A DNA stretch of 64,000 nucleotides from Streptomyces sp. NBC_00510 (GTDB taxonomy: Bacteria; Actinomycetota; Actinomycetes; Streptomycetales; Streptomycetaceae): NCBI GenBank assembly GCA_036013505.1, contig CP107851.1:992001-1056000 (forward strand), written 5' to 3'. Shown one piece after another: positions 34,758-42,169 of this stretch. How positions within the stretch are numbered: the first letter of the stretch is position 1; each line of letters starts with the position of its first letter. The position numbers were made by a program, and so were the translations under genes. The notes under the pieces were generated by a model. It was given only the letters and a program-made list of their open reading frames with translations, did no database searches and was not told the origin of the DNA.

Positions 34758-34935
34758 CCGGCCGTGCGCGCCGCGCGGGCCGGCTCGGCGTCGTACTGCC
34801 CGGCGCCGAAGTGCAGTTCCGGCGGGGGCCGCGTGAACGGCCCCCGCCAGGCGGTCCACTCCACGACGGCGCCGCTGCGGCGCACGTGGACCGACAGGTG
34901 ACCGCAGCAGCCGCCGGTGCACTCGGGTTCCCCCG
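34751..34935 (-). pseudogene. C-terminal fragment of a small CTGGCCG-motif protein
   Basis: One minus-strand frame ends with about 60 protein-like residues: EPECTGGCCGHLSVHVRRSG, then VVEWTAWRGPF and ELHFGAGQYDAE. The Cys-rich start and alternating strands look like a small conserved hypothetical protein. No ATG/GTG/TTG in frame with a ribosome site precedes it, and the sequence further upstream loses protein character, so the 5' end appears to be gone. It could instead be an intact small gene with an unusual start. Function unknown. Confidence 0.4.
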
Positions 34936-35053
34936 CTCGACGCGGCGGCCTTCGACGGTGGCGGCCGGTGGGCCCGGCCGGCCCGGCGGCAGCGCCCACG
35001 CCGCGAACGGCCCCGGGTGCATACGTCGGCGATACGCCGTGCTGGCTCCGGGT

Positions 35054-36187
35054 ATGCACGTACCGACCGTCGAGGACGAGCCCCGCCCGGCCGAAGCGCC
35101 GGCGCTCGTGAAGAGACGCCCAGGGCTCAGCGCCCGGCTGAAGCTCACCCTCAGCTACGCGGGGTTCCTCGCCGTCGCCGGCGCGCTCCTGCTGGCCGTG
35201 GTGTGGGGGTTCCTGCTGCGCTACGTGCCCGACAACTCCAAGGGCCTTCTCGGGGTCTCGCCCAACCGCTACCTCCTCGTGCACACCTTCGCCCCCGCCG
35301 CGGCCGTCGCGATGGCCTTCCTGCTCGTGTTCGGCCTGCTGGGGGGATGGCTTCTCGCCGGACGGATGCTCGCACCCCTCACTCAGGTCACGGATGCGGC
35401 ACGGATGGCCGGGAGCGGGTCGCTGTCCCACCGGATCCGCATGACGGGCCGCCAGGACGAATTCCGGGAACTTTCCGACGCGTTCGACTCGATGCTGGAA
35501 CAACTCGAGTCCCACGTCGCCGAGCAGCAGAGGTTCGCCGCGAACGCCTCCCACGAACTGCGCACCCCGCTGGCGATCTCGCGGACGCTCCTCGACGTCG
35601 CCCGCAAGGACCCCGCACAGGACCGGGGCGAACTCATCGAACGCCTCCACGCCGTCAACACGCGGGCGATCGACCTCACCGAGGCGCTCCTGCTCCTCAG
35701 CCGCAGTAACCGCGGGAACTTCACCCGCGAAAGCGTCGACCTCTCCCTCGTCGCCGAAGAAGCCGCCGAAACGCTGCTGCCCCTCGCCGAACGGCGCCGG
35801 ATCACCCTCGACGTCTCCGGTGGGGCCGCCCGGACCAGCGGCTCCGCGGAGCTCCTGCTGCGGGTGGTGACGAACCTCGTCCAGAACGCCATCGTCCACA
35901 ACCACCCCGCCGGCGGCACCGTGACGGTCCACACCGAGGCGCACGGCGACACGAGCGTGCTGCGGGTGAAGAACACCGGCCATCCGCTCCCCCCGGAACT
36001 GGTACCGACCCTCACCGAACCCTTCCAGCGCGGAACGGAACGCGTACGCGCCGACGAGCACGCCAGCGTCGGCCTCGGCCTGGCCATCGTGCAGAGCATC
36101 GTCCGCGCCCACGACGGGACCCTCGACCTGGCCCCCCGCCCCGCCGGCGGTCTCCTCGTCACGATTCGGCTTCCCGGCACGCCGTAG
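35054..36187 (+). CDS. Sensor histidine kinase with a response-regulator-like N-terminal tail
   Basis: 377 residues. Two membrane segments (about 31-57 and 75-102) flank a short extracytoplasmic loop. HAMP follows, then HisKA with phospho-acceptor His167 (ASHELRTPL) and HATPase_c (NLVQNAIVHN, VKNTGHPLPP, GLGLAIVQSIVRAHDG). It resembles the small VanS/CutS-like Streptomyces kinases. No partner response regulator is adjacent. The first 16 residues, MHVPTVEDEPRPAEAP, closely match the start of OmpR-type receivers (pattern MRVLVVEDEPRLAEA), as if an internal deletion joined the regulator start to the kinase. A GTG at 35108 is an alternative kinase start. The 3' end abuts an IS remnant within a few bases. 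Confidence 0.85.
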   Translation: MHVPTVEDEPRPAEAPALVKRRPGLSARLKLTLSYAGFLAVAGALLLAVVWGFLLRYVPDNSKGLLGVSPNRYLLVHTFAPAAAVAMAFLLVFGLLGGWLLAGRMLAPLTQVTDAARMAGSGSLSHRIRMTGRQDEFRELSDAFDSMLEQLESHVAEQQRFAANASHELRTPLAISRTLLDVARKDPAQDRGELIERLHAVNTRAIDLTEALLLLSRSNRGNFTRESVDLSLVAEEAAETLLPLAERRRITLDVSGGAARTSGSAELLLRVVTNLVQNAIVHNHPAGGTVTVHTEAHGDTSVLRVKNTGHPLPPELVPTLTEPFQRGTERVRADEHASVGLGLAIVQSIVRAHDGTLDLAPRPAGGLLVTIRLPGTP

Positions 36188-36189
36188 GG

Positions 36190-36640
36190 CCCGGTGGTCA
36201 GACCCTCCCGGCGTCCGAGCCCGTGATCGTCCGGCTCGGCGAGGACACCGCCGGGCGGCTCCTTCCGGCGCTCCCCCTCCTCCTCGCCCTGGCGGCGCGC
36301 TGATGCGCCCGGCGGACGGCGGAGTCGGCGTCGAGGTCCCACGTGATCAGCTCCCTCGCCTCCGCCCGCTCCTGGAGCTGGGTGAAGATCCGCTGCCACG
36401 TCCCGTCCCGCTGCCAGCGGTGGAACAAGTCGTACACCCGGGCCCACGATCCGTACTGCCCGGGCACGTCCCGCCAGGGGACCCCGGTGCGGACCCGGAA
36501 CCGTATGCCGTCGATCAGTTGCCGCCGGGTCCATATCGGCGGCCGACCGACCTTCTTGCCCTTCGGCAGCAACGGCTCCAACACAGCCCACTGCTCGTCC
36601 GTCAGATCTCCACGCGCCACGAACCAAGATCATCTCACAT
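36190..36640 (-). mobile_element. Truncated IS5-family element
   Basis: Only the first half of an IS5-type transposase remains. The similarity stops at GLTT (near 36190), right behind the histidine kinase stop, where an intact copy would continue with KLHL and the catalytic D and E region. No terminal inverted repeat is visible at either side. The outer boundary near 36640 is approximate. Confidence 0.6.
36198..36620 (-). pseudogene. IS5-family transposase, N-terminal part only
   Basis: 140 codons from a GTG (VARGDLTDEQWAVLEPLLP). It carries the DUF4096-type N-terminal domain (GRPPIWTRRQLIDGIRFRVRTGVPWRDVPGQYG) and the first catalytic region (ITWDLDADSAVRRAH). It then drifts out of frame. 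In another frame the expected continuation KEPPGGV...EPDDHGLGRREGLTT can be read up to the truncation. Half of the DDE centre is missing, so it cannot transpose by itself. Confidence 0.8.
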
Positions 36641-36653
36641 CTTTTCTTTACCA

Positions 36654-36665
36654 ACCGTTCGTTCC
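36654..36665 (+). promoter_or_regulatory. Candidate TetR operator upstream of the SDR gene
   Basis: ACCGTTCGTTCC here is repeated, in the other orientation, at 38122-38133 in front of the TetR gene. It sits in an AT-rich patch just upstream of the SDR gene. The shared 12-mer and partial dyad suggest one TetR site at each promoter. Confidence 0.55.
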
Positions 36666-36683
36666 AGATTGTGTTAGCCTCCA

Positions 36684-37498
36684 ATGACAGGCGGGACCGA
36701 GCCCGCGGAAGCCCCCTCGACGCACGCATGGAGCACACATGTCCCACCGTCTGGAACCAAGGTCGTCATCGTCACCGGAGGAACGTCGGGGATGGGCGCC
36801 GCCTTCGCCCGCCGCGCCGCGTCCGAGGGCGCGACCGTCGTGATCGGCGCGCGGGACAAGGCCCGCGGCGAGGCGACCGTCGCCGGGATCGAGGCCGAGG
36901 GCGGCCGCGCGTTCTTCCTGCCGACGGACGTCACCGCCGAGGACGGGGTCGCCCGTCTCGTCGACTACGCGGTGACCGAATTCGGCGGCCTGCACGGGGC
37001 GTTCAACAACGCCGGCGGCGGCGACAACCAGCGCAGCTTCGGCACCACCGACGCCGCCTTCTGGCACCACATGATCGCCACCAACCTGACCAGCGTCTTC
37101 TACAGCCTGAAGCACGAACTCCCGGCGATCGCCGCCTCGGGCGGCGGATCGATCGTGAACAACGCCTCGACGGCGGCCGTGGTGGGCGACGCGGGCATGC
37201 CGGCCTACGTGGCCGCCAAGCACGGCGTGGTGGGCCTGACCCGCTCCGCGGCGCTCGACTCGGCCAAGGCGGGCGTCCGCGTCAACGCGCTGGTCACCGG
37301 GCTGATCGACACACCGCTGTGGCGTGCCGCCGTCCAGACGTACCCCGGGATCGAGGGCCGGTTCCTGGAGCGGATCCCCGCCGGACGGGCGGGCGCAGAG
37401 GCGGACGTGGCCGCCTTCGCCGCCTTCCTGCTCAGCGACGAGAGCACTTCGTCAACGGCGCCGCGCTCGCGATCGACGGCGGCTTCTCCGCGCAGTGA
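36684..37498 (+). pseudogene. Short-chain dehydrogenase/reductase, frameshifted
   Basis: A classical SDR is readable: TGGTSGMGAAFARRAA (NAD(P) site), NNAGGG, the Ser region (SIVNNAST), YVAAK (catalytic Tyr/Lys) and AALDSAKAGVRVNALVTGLIDTP. The expected C-terminus FVNGAALAIDGGFSAQ is present, but one base is missing near 37447 (after LLSDES), so it lies in another frame ending at 37498. A second single-base loss near 36757 is likely: an ATG at 36739 with GGAG upstream starts MSHRLE, which would run into KVVIVTGG if one base were restored. The gene is either inactivated or affected by sequencing errors. It carries the shared TetR operator. Confidence 0.75.
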
Positions 37499-37517
37499 GC
37501 GGCCCGGCGGGCTCGGG

Positions 37518-38099
37518 TCAGCCGAGGGCGTCCAGGGCGGCGTCGACGACGGCCGTCAGCGCCTCCCGGTCGGGGTTGACGGCCCCCATGACCCGCAGGC
37601 CGTGCATCGTGACGACGAGGTACCGGGCGAGGTCCCGCGCGTCACGCTTGCCGGACACCTGGCCGTCCGCCTGGGCCTCCGCGACGACCTGGGCCAGCGC
37701 GTCCTCCAGCAGCGCGGTCGTCGCCTCCACGTGCGTGGCGACCCGCGGATCGTGCGCGACGCGCTCCATGGCCGCGCCGACGATCAGACAGGCCCGCCGG
37801 CTGCCGTCGCGCGCGATCTCGTCGACCGCCGCGACCAGGACCTCGCGCAGCAGCTCCCGGCCGGGCGCGCCGGCCCGGAGGGCCTCGACCAGGGGCAGGG
37901 CGTACTGCTCCCGGTAGCGGTCCATGGCCGCCAGGTACAGCCCCTCCTTGCTGCCGAAGGCCGCGTACAGCGAACCGCGCCCCACGCCGGTGGCGTCGAC
38001 CAGGTCCTGCACCGACGTGCCCTCGTACCCCTTGCTGCGGAAGGCGTTCATCGCGGCCTCCACGGCCCTGTCGGTGTCGAACTCCCTCACGCGTGCCAT
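37518..38099 (-). CDS. TetR-family repressor
   Basis: 193 residues. N-terminal HTH: REFDTDRAVEAAMNAFRSKGYEGTSVQDLVDATGVGRGSLYAAFGSKEGLYLAAM. The C-terminal part (LREVLVAAVDEIARDGSRRACLIVGAAME) is of the TetR type common for regulators of oxidoreductases. The start is the ATG at 38099. The GGAACGAACGGT site just upstream and its copy before the convergent SDR gene point to autoregulation plus control of the SDR. The ligand is unknown. Confidence 0.92.
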   Translation of the reverse strand: MARVREFDTDRAVEAAMNAFRSKGYEGTSVQDLVDATGVGRGSLYAAFGSKEGLYLAAMDRYREQYALPLVEALRAGAPGRELLREVLVAAVDEIARDGSRRACLIVGAAMERVAHDPRVATHVEATTALLEDALAQVVAEAQADGQVSGKRDARDLARYLVVTMHGLRVMGAVNPDREALTAVVDAALDALG

Positions 38100-38121
38100 G
38101 CGCCGGAGTGTACGCCTATCA

Positions 38122-38135
38122 GGAACGAACGGTCC
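38122..38135 (-). promoter_or_regulatory. Candidate TetR operator at its own promoter
   Basis: GGAACGAACGGTCC is a partial dyad 22 nt upstream of the TetR start. Twelve bases are identical to the site before the SDR gene (36654-36665, opposite strand). Confidence 0.55.
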
Positions 38136-38234
38136 AGTTTCTACCCGGGTCACGCCGGCCGCCGGAAGGCCGGGGCCGCGCGAGGCACCCGCTGCCGCCC
38201 GGTGCGGTGCTCGCGCACACGCCGGGGCCGGGAC

Positions 38235-38354
38235 CGTGGACGAACTCGCCGACGCCCTCGTCCCTGACGCCGAGCAGTCCGCCGCCCGCAGCCCGCAGCC
38301 CGCAGTGACGACGTCACCCTGCTGCTCATCCAGGGGCGGCGGAACGGCGGTTGA
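38235..38354 (+). pseudogene. SpoIIE-type phosphatase 3' remnant
   Basis: One frame reads GTVDELADALVPDAEQ and a second frame, after a GC-rich stutter of the unit CCCGCAG, reads SDDVTLLLIQGRR to a TGA at 38352-38354. This is the usual end of SpoIIE/PP2C-type phosphatases (an ELADALL helix followed by DDVTLLL). Nothing upstream belongs to it. It appears to be a decayed tail of a gene otherwise lost. Confidence 0.45.
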
Positions 38355-38360
38355 CGCCGC

Positions 38361-38400
38361 CCGGGGCATCACCGGCCGGCTTGCTCCGGTGATGCCCCGG
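38361..38400. terminator. Bidirectional terminator hairpin
   Basis: A 15-bp perfect stem (38361-38375 with 38386-38400), loop 10 nt. It lies after the phosphatase remnant on the plus strand and after the secreted-protein gene on the minus strand. Confidence 0.7.
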
Positions 38401-38428
38401 TCCCTCCCGGCGGGAGGAGTGACGGCCT

Positions 38429-39205
38429 TCAGCCGACGCGACGGGCCTTGACGCCGTCGGCCTCGAAGTCGTAGACGTACCGGTTGATCCGCAGGCCGTC
38501 GACTGCGCCGACCCAGATGTTGTCGCGGCCCTTGCCGACGGCGACGGTGTAGATGGTCGCCTGCGGGAGCGCGTTCTTCAGCGTCGTGAAGTTGCACGGA
38601 ACGGTCTGGGTGCAGGTGCCCGGAATCTCGCCGCCCGAGAGGAACCACTCGCCGGTCGTGGCGGCGTTCAGGTATCCGCTCCACTGGTTCGTCGGTGAGA
38701 CCGCGGGCGGGAGCCACACCAGGGTGGTGTAGGTGTCGGTGGGCGTCAGCCTCGGATTGATCTCGATCCTGATGTTCGGCAGGTTCCGTGTGCCGCCGTA
38801 GTCGACGTTCTCCTGGGTCTGGAAGACGTGGAACCCGAGCGCGGTCAGGTCCCGGACGCGGCTGCCGTAGAAGTCGACCTCGTTGCCGAAGTCGACCTTC
38901 TCGCTGGGGGGACTCAGCGTGGTGGACTCGTTCGCCACCGCGATTCCGAGGCTGCCGCTGCCGTAGGGCGGCCTGGAGGGGGATCCCGTCACACCGTACG
39001 AGCCGTACGGGCCGTCCCTGAGATCGGCGACGGGGGAACCGATCGTGTTGCGGGCGATGACGCCCCAGTGGCCGGAGTCTATGGAGCCTCCGGAGTGTCC
39101 GTCCGCGACGGCGGACACCGATCCCGTGAGGGCCGAGGTGACGATCGTGGCGAGTGCAACGGCCACGAGCGTCCTTCCCCGGCTCAAGCCAAGACGAGCC
39201 TTCAC
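38429..39205 (-). CDS. Secreted hypothetical protein
   Basis: 258 residues, not recognised. GTG start at 39205 with GGAAGGA about 7 nt upstream; an upstream in-frame ATG at 39298 would bury the signal peptide. The signal peptide (VKARLGLSRGRTLVAVALATIVTSALTGSVSAVA) is clear. The mature part is rich in Gly, Thr and aromatic residues and beta strands (HWGVIARNTIGSP, FHVFQTQENVDYGG, TYTTLVWLPPAVSP, NIWVGAVDGLRINRYVYDF). It has two Cys (GTCTQTVPCNF) that may form a disulphide. Probably an exported, soluble beta-rich protein. A terminator follows. Confidence 0.75.
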   Translation of the reverse strand: MKARLGLSRGRTLVAVALATIVTSALTGSVSAVADGHSGGSIDSGHWGVIARNTIGSPVADLRDGPYGSYGVTGSPSRPPYGSGSLGIAVANESTTLSPPSEKVDFGNEVDFYGSRVRDLTALGFHVFQTQENVDYGGTRNLPNIRIEINPRLTPTDTYTTLVWLPPAVSPTNQWSGYLNAATTGEWFLSGGEIPGTCTQTVPCNFTTLKNALPQATIYTVAVGKGRDNIWVGAVDGLRINRYVYDFEADGVKARRVG

Positions 39206-39654
39206 AACCCATTCCTTCCGGGTAGCCGAAGGGTCCGGTGCGCCGCCCGTGCCGGTGCGCCGCACGGCGAATGCCGGCGCGGCGGCGCGGCACGACACGG
39301 CGGCGGCCGAGTCGTGACCCTTCGCGTTTCAGCAGAACTTGGTGAGTGGTGGTGGATTGCGGGGGATGCGTTCGAGGTCACTGCCTCCCGTCCGACAGGG
39401 GTCGTTCCCGGGGGAGTTGACATCGACGTCGTGGGCGAGGCGGACGGTCATGCGACGGCCGGAGCCGTCCACGAGTCCCCTGGCCCCAGCCGAACCCGAA
39501 ATGCACATGACGACCGTTACACGCGGTGACGTGGGCCGCATCCTGGGTGGGCCGTTCGTAGCGGAGCGTGCACGCCTCGGATTCAGGAGCTAGGCGTTTG
39601 CCTAATGGCTTTAGGTATGCGCATAATCGCTTACGGAGGAAGGGAGGGCACAGC
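39206..39654. other. Non-coding gap with clustered dyads near its right end
   Basis: About 450 bp without a convincing gene. Short frames on either strand lack ribosome sites and family features. The last 65 bp contain the dyads annotated at 39591-39625. Confidence 0.5.
39591..39625 (+). promoter_or_regulatory. Overlapping dyads upstream of a TetR gene
   Basis: Three adjoining inverted repeats: TAGGC-N4-GCCTA (39591-39604), CCTAA-N5-TTAGG (39601-39615) and TATGCGCATA (39616-39625). They stand in an AT-richer patch 30-65 nt before the GTG start, the expected place for an autoregulatory operator. Confidence 0.45.
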
Positions 39655-40224
39655 GTGCCACGCGTAGGACTCACCGCGGAACGCCTGACCCGGGCGGGGG
39701 CGGAACTCGCCGACGAGGTCGGCTTCGCCCAGGTGACCGTCTCGGCGCTCGCCGAGCGGTTCGGCGTCAAGGTCGCGAGCCTGTACTCGCACGTCAGGAA
39801 CTCGCAGGACCTGAAGACCAGGATCGCCCTGCTCGCCCTGGAGGAACTCGCCGACCGGGCGGCCGAGGCCCTCGCCGGCCGCGCAGGCAAGGACGCCCTG
39901 GTCGCCTTCGCGAACGTGTACCGCGCGTACGCCCGGGAGCACCCCGGCCGCTACGCGGCGGCGCAGCTGAGGCTCGACCCGCAGACGGCGGCCGCCAGCG
40001 CCGGCGTCCGGCACGCCCAGATGACGCGGGCCATCCTGCGGGGCTACGACCTCCCGGAACCGGACCAGACGCACGCCGTCCGTCTCCTGGGCAGCGTCTT
40101 CCACGGCTACGTGAGCCTCGAACTGGCGGGGGGCTTCGACCACACACCCGTCACCGCCGAGGAGTCGTGGTCGTGGGCCTTGGACTCCCTGGACGCCCTG
40201 CTGCGCGAGCGGTCGACGTCCTGA
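39655..40224 (+). CDS. TetR-family regulator with WHG-type ligand domain
   Basis: 189 residues. HTH: LTAERLTRAGAELADEVGFAQVTVSALAERFGVKVASLYSHVRNSQDLKTRIA. The C-terminal domain (YRAYAREHPGRYAAAQL ... LLGSVFHGYVSLELAGGFDHT) is of the TetR WHG type. GTG start at 39655, with GGAGGAAGGGAGGG upstream, is preferred over the ATG at 39568. It lies upstream of and parallel to an SGNH hydrolase gene (76-nt gap), which may be its target or operon partner. Confidence 0.9.
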   Translation: MPRVGLTAERLTRAGAELADEVGFAQVTVSALAERFGVKVASLYSHVRNSQDLKTRIALLALEELADRAAEALAGRAGKDALVAFANVYRAYAREHPGRYAAAQLRLDPQTAAASAGVRHAQMTRAILRGYDLPEPDQTHAVRLLGSVFHGYVSLELAGGFDHTPVTAEESWSWALDSLDALLRERSTS

Positions 40225-40300
40225 GGGCGCGCGCCCCGGCACCTCCCACCCAACGTACGGGCACCCAGCCCACGGACAGCCCCTGGACAGGCAACGCATC

Positions 40301-41479
40301 ATGCACACGGACCGGAACCTGATCACCACCCCCGTCACCGAGGAACTGCTGCGCGGCGCCCTCGACGTGGAGCACACCCGCCACGGGCTGCTCCCGCACC
40401 GCCTGCCCGCCGCGGCGCGCCGGCAGATCCCCGACGAGCAACTGGCCGTGGCGGAGGCCCAGCCGTCCGGCGTGCGGCTGGCGTTCCGCACCCGGGCCAC
40501 CACGGTCGAACTGGACACGCTGCCCACCAAACGGGTCTACCGGGGCTTCCCGGCCCCGCCGGACGGCGTGTACGACCTGCTGGCCGACGGCCGTCTCACC
40601 GCCCAGGCCACCGTGGCCGGCGGCAACGTCCGCGAGATCGTCGACATGGTCACCCAGGCCGCCGAGCTGCGGGAGGGGCCGCCCGGCACCGCCCGGTTCG
40701 GCGGACTGCCCCCGGGGGACAAGGACGTCGAGATCTGGCTCCCGCACTCGGAGATCACCGAGCTGATCGCCCTGCGCACCGACGCCCCCGTCGAGCCGTC
40801 CGCGCCGCGGGGCCGCAAGGTGTGGCTGCACCACGGCAGTTCCATCAGCCACGGCTCCAACGCAGCGCATCCGACGGCCATCTGGCCCGCGCTGGCAGCC
40901 GCCGAGGGCGGAGTGGAGCTGGTCAACCTGGGGTTCAGCGGCAGCGCGCTGCTCGACCCGTTCACCGCCCGTGCGATGCGCGACACTCCGGCGGACCTGC
41001 TCAGCCTCAAGATCGGCATCAACATCGTCAACACCGACGCGATGCGGCTGCGCGCCTTCACCCCGGCGGTGCACGGCTTCCTCGACATCGTCCGCGAGGG
41101 CCATCCCACGGCACCGCTGCTGGTCGTCTCCCCCATCCTGTGCCCCGTCCAGGAGGACACCCCGGGCCCGCTCGCCCCGGACTTCGAGGGCGGCAGGCTG
41201 CGCTTCAAGGCCACCGGCGACCCGGCGGAACGCCCCGCGGGCCGGCTGACCCTCAACGTCATCCGCGAGGAGCTGGCCCGGATCGTCGCACAGCGGGCGG
41301 CCGACGACCCTCACCTGCACTACCTCGACGGGCGCGAGCTCTACGGTGCGGCCGACTACGCCGAACTGCCGCTGCCCGACGAGGTCCACCCCGATCCCGC
41401 GGGACACCGGCGCATCGGAAGGAACTTCGCCCGGCTGGTGTTCGCGGGCACCGGCCCCTTCGCCTCGGCGAGTCGCTGA
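40301..41479 (+). CDS. SGNH/GDSL-family hydrolase
   Basis: 392 residues without a signal peptide. A beta-rich N-terminal domain (about 1-170) precedes the SGNH fold: nucleophile block KVWLHHGSSISHGSNA, Gly block LVNLGFSGSALLD, block III KIGINIVN, and the C-terminal Asp-x-x-His (LPDEVHPDPAGHRRIG). The layout matches carbohydrate-esterase-like SGNH proteins in Streptomyces. It is probably a cytoplasmic esterase of unknown substrate. ATG at 40301; no strong ribosome site. A terminator overlaps the stop codon. Confidence 0.85.
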   Translation: MHTDRNLITTPVTEELLRGALDVEHTRHGLLPHRLPAAARRQIPDEQLAVAEAQPSGVRLAFRTRATTVELDTLPTKRVYRGFPAPPDGVYDLLADGRLTAQATVAGGNVREIVDMVTQAAELREGPPGTARFGGLPPGDKDVEIWLPHSEITELIALRTDAPVEPSAPRGRKVWLHHGSSISHGSNAAHPTAIWPALAAAEGGVELVNLGFSGSALLDPFTARAMRDTPADLLSLKIGINIVNTDAMRLRAFTPAVHGFLDIVREGHPTAPLLVVSPILCPVQEDTPGPLAPDFEGGRLRFKATGDPAERPAGRLTLNVIREELARIVAQRAADDPHLHYLDGRELYGAADYAELPLPDEVHPDPAGHRRIGRNFARLVFAGTGPFASASR

Positions 41480-41498
41480 CCCGCAGCCGCGGGTCAGC
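41475..41498 (+). terminator. Terminator of the SGNH hydrolase gene
   Basis: A 10-bp perfect stem (41475-41484 with 41489-41498), loop AGCC. The TGA stop (41477-41479) lies in the left arm. Confidence 0.6.
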
Positions 41499-41529
41499 GG
41501 CTCTGTTCATCGGCTTGTCGCATCACGGC

Positions 41530-41667
41530 ATGAGATCCATCGATTTGCTTCACCTCATGCACGGATCCACCATGGCAGCGCTACCTCAGGTCGCCACCGC
41601 AGAAGTCCGGCAGGCAGTACGGCGTGTCGCGCGGAAGACGGCGAACACCGGAAAGGTGGAGACATGA
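41530..41667 (+). CDS. Possible small coupled ORF
   Basis: Up to 45 residues from ATG 41530; in-frame ATGs at 41559 and 41574 would give 36 or 31. The C-terminal part (VATAEVRQAVRRVARKTANTGKVET) is a basic amphipathic helix. Its TGA overlaps the ATG of the next gene (ATGA), the usual sign of translational coupling, and it starts after a terminator. Ribosome sites are weak, so it may instead be leader sequence. Not recognised. Confidence 0.4.
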   Translation: MRSIDLLHLMHGSTMAALPQVATAEVRQAVRRVARKTANTGKVET

Positions 41668-42101
41668 GCATGGACGCCGTGTGGGTCCGTGGCGTGAACG
41701 GCCTTCAGATGCACCACGTCACCGACCTCCAGGACGCCGGCAGGTTCCTGGGCAACGCAGCCATGGCCCTGCGGGCCGCCCACGTGCGGACCGGCGCAGA
41801 GCACTACGAGGGCCTCGCCGCCGAGCTCAAGGCCCTGGTCACCCGGGTACGGGAACTGGAGGACCAGGCCCGCTCCGCGATGCACGAGCTGCACGAGACC
41901 GACCCGGAGCGCTTCGTCCGCTGCCGCGAGGGCCACGAGCCCTGGCCCGGCGAGATCCAGGCCGGGTTCATCCCCCGCCACACCTGCCGCGACGAGTGCC
42001 TCCACCACGACCGCGGCGTGCTCGAGGCGATCACCCAGTGCACCTGCGGCAGGCCGCCCTGCCAGGCCTGCGAGATCGACGGCCGCCTCCCCGCCCGTTG
42101 A
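41664..42101 (+). CDS. Cys-rich hypothetical protein next to P450
   Basis: 145 residues, not recognised. The first two thirds are helical (DLQDAGRFLGNAAMALRAA, GLAAELKALVTRVRELEDQARSAMHELHE) and could form a coiled coil. The C-terminus has five Cys and two or more His (HTCRDECLHHDRG, TQCTCGRPPCQACE), suggesting a zinc or iron-sulphur site. ATG 41664 has GGTGGAG 4 nt upstream and overlaps the stop of the preceding small ORF. The P450 gene follows 68 nt later in the same direction, so a functional link, even electron transfer, is possible but unproven. Confidence 0.65.
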   Translation: MSMDAVWVRGVNGLQMHHVTDLQDAGRFLGNAAMALRAAHVRTGAEHYEGLAAELKALVTRVRELEDQARSAMHELHETDPERFVRCREGHEPWPGEIQAGFIPRHTCRDECLHHDRGVLEAITQCTCGRPPCQACEIDGRLPAR

Positions 42102-42169
42102 TCCCCGCCCGGATCACCTCTCGACGGCCACCGCGCTGCGACCGCGCGCAGCCGAGGAAAGGACTCCCC

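Noticed and set aside
38281..38303. CCCGCAG repeats considered as a CRISPR-like or regulatory array
   Set aside because: Only about three 7-bp units without spacers; fits slippage within a decayed coding tail.
39329..39593. Short frames on both strands in the gap before the TetR gene
   Set aside because: About 70-84 codons without ribosome sites, family motifs or convincing composition.
41346..41663. Upstream in-frame extension of the Cys-rich protein
   Set aside because: It overlaps the SGNH hydrolase gene and a terminator. The ATG at 41664 has the ribosome site and the protein-like sequence begins there.
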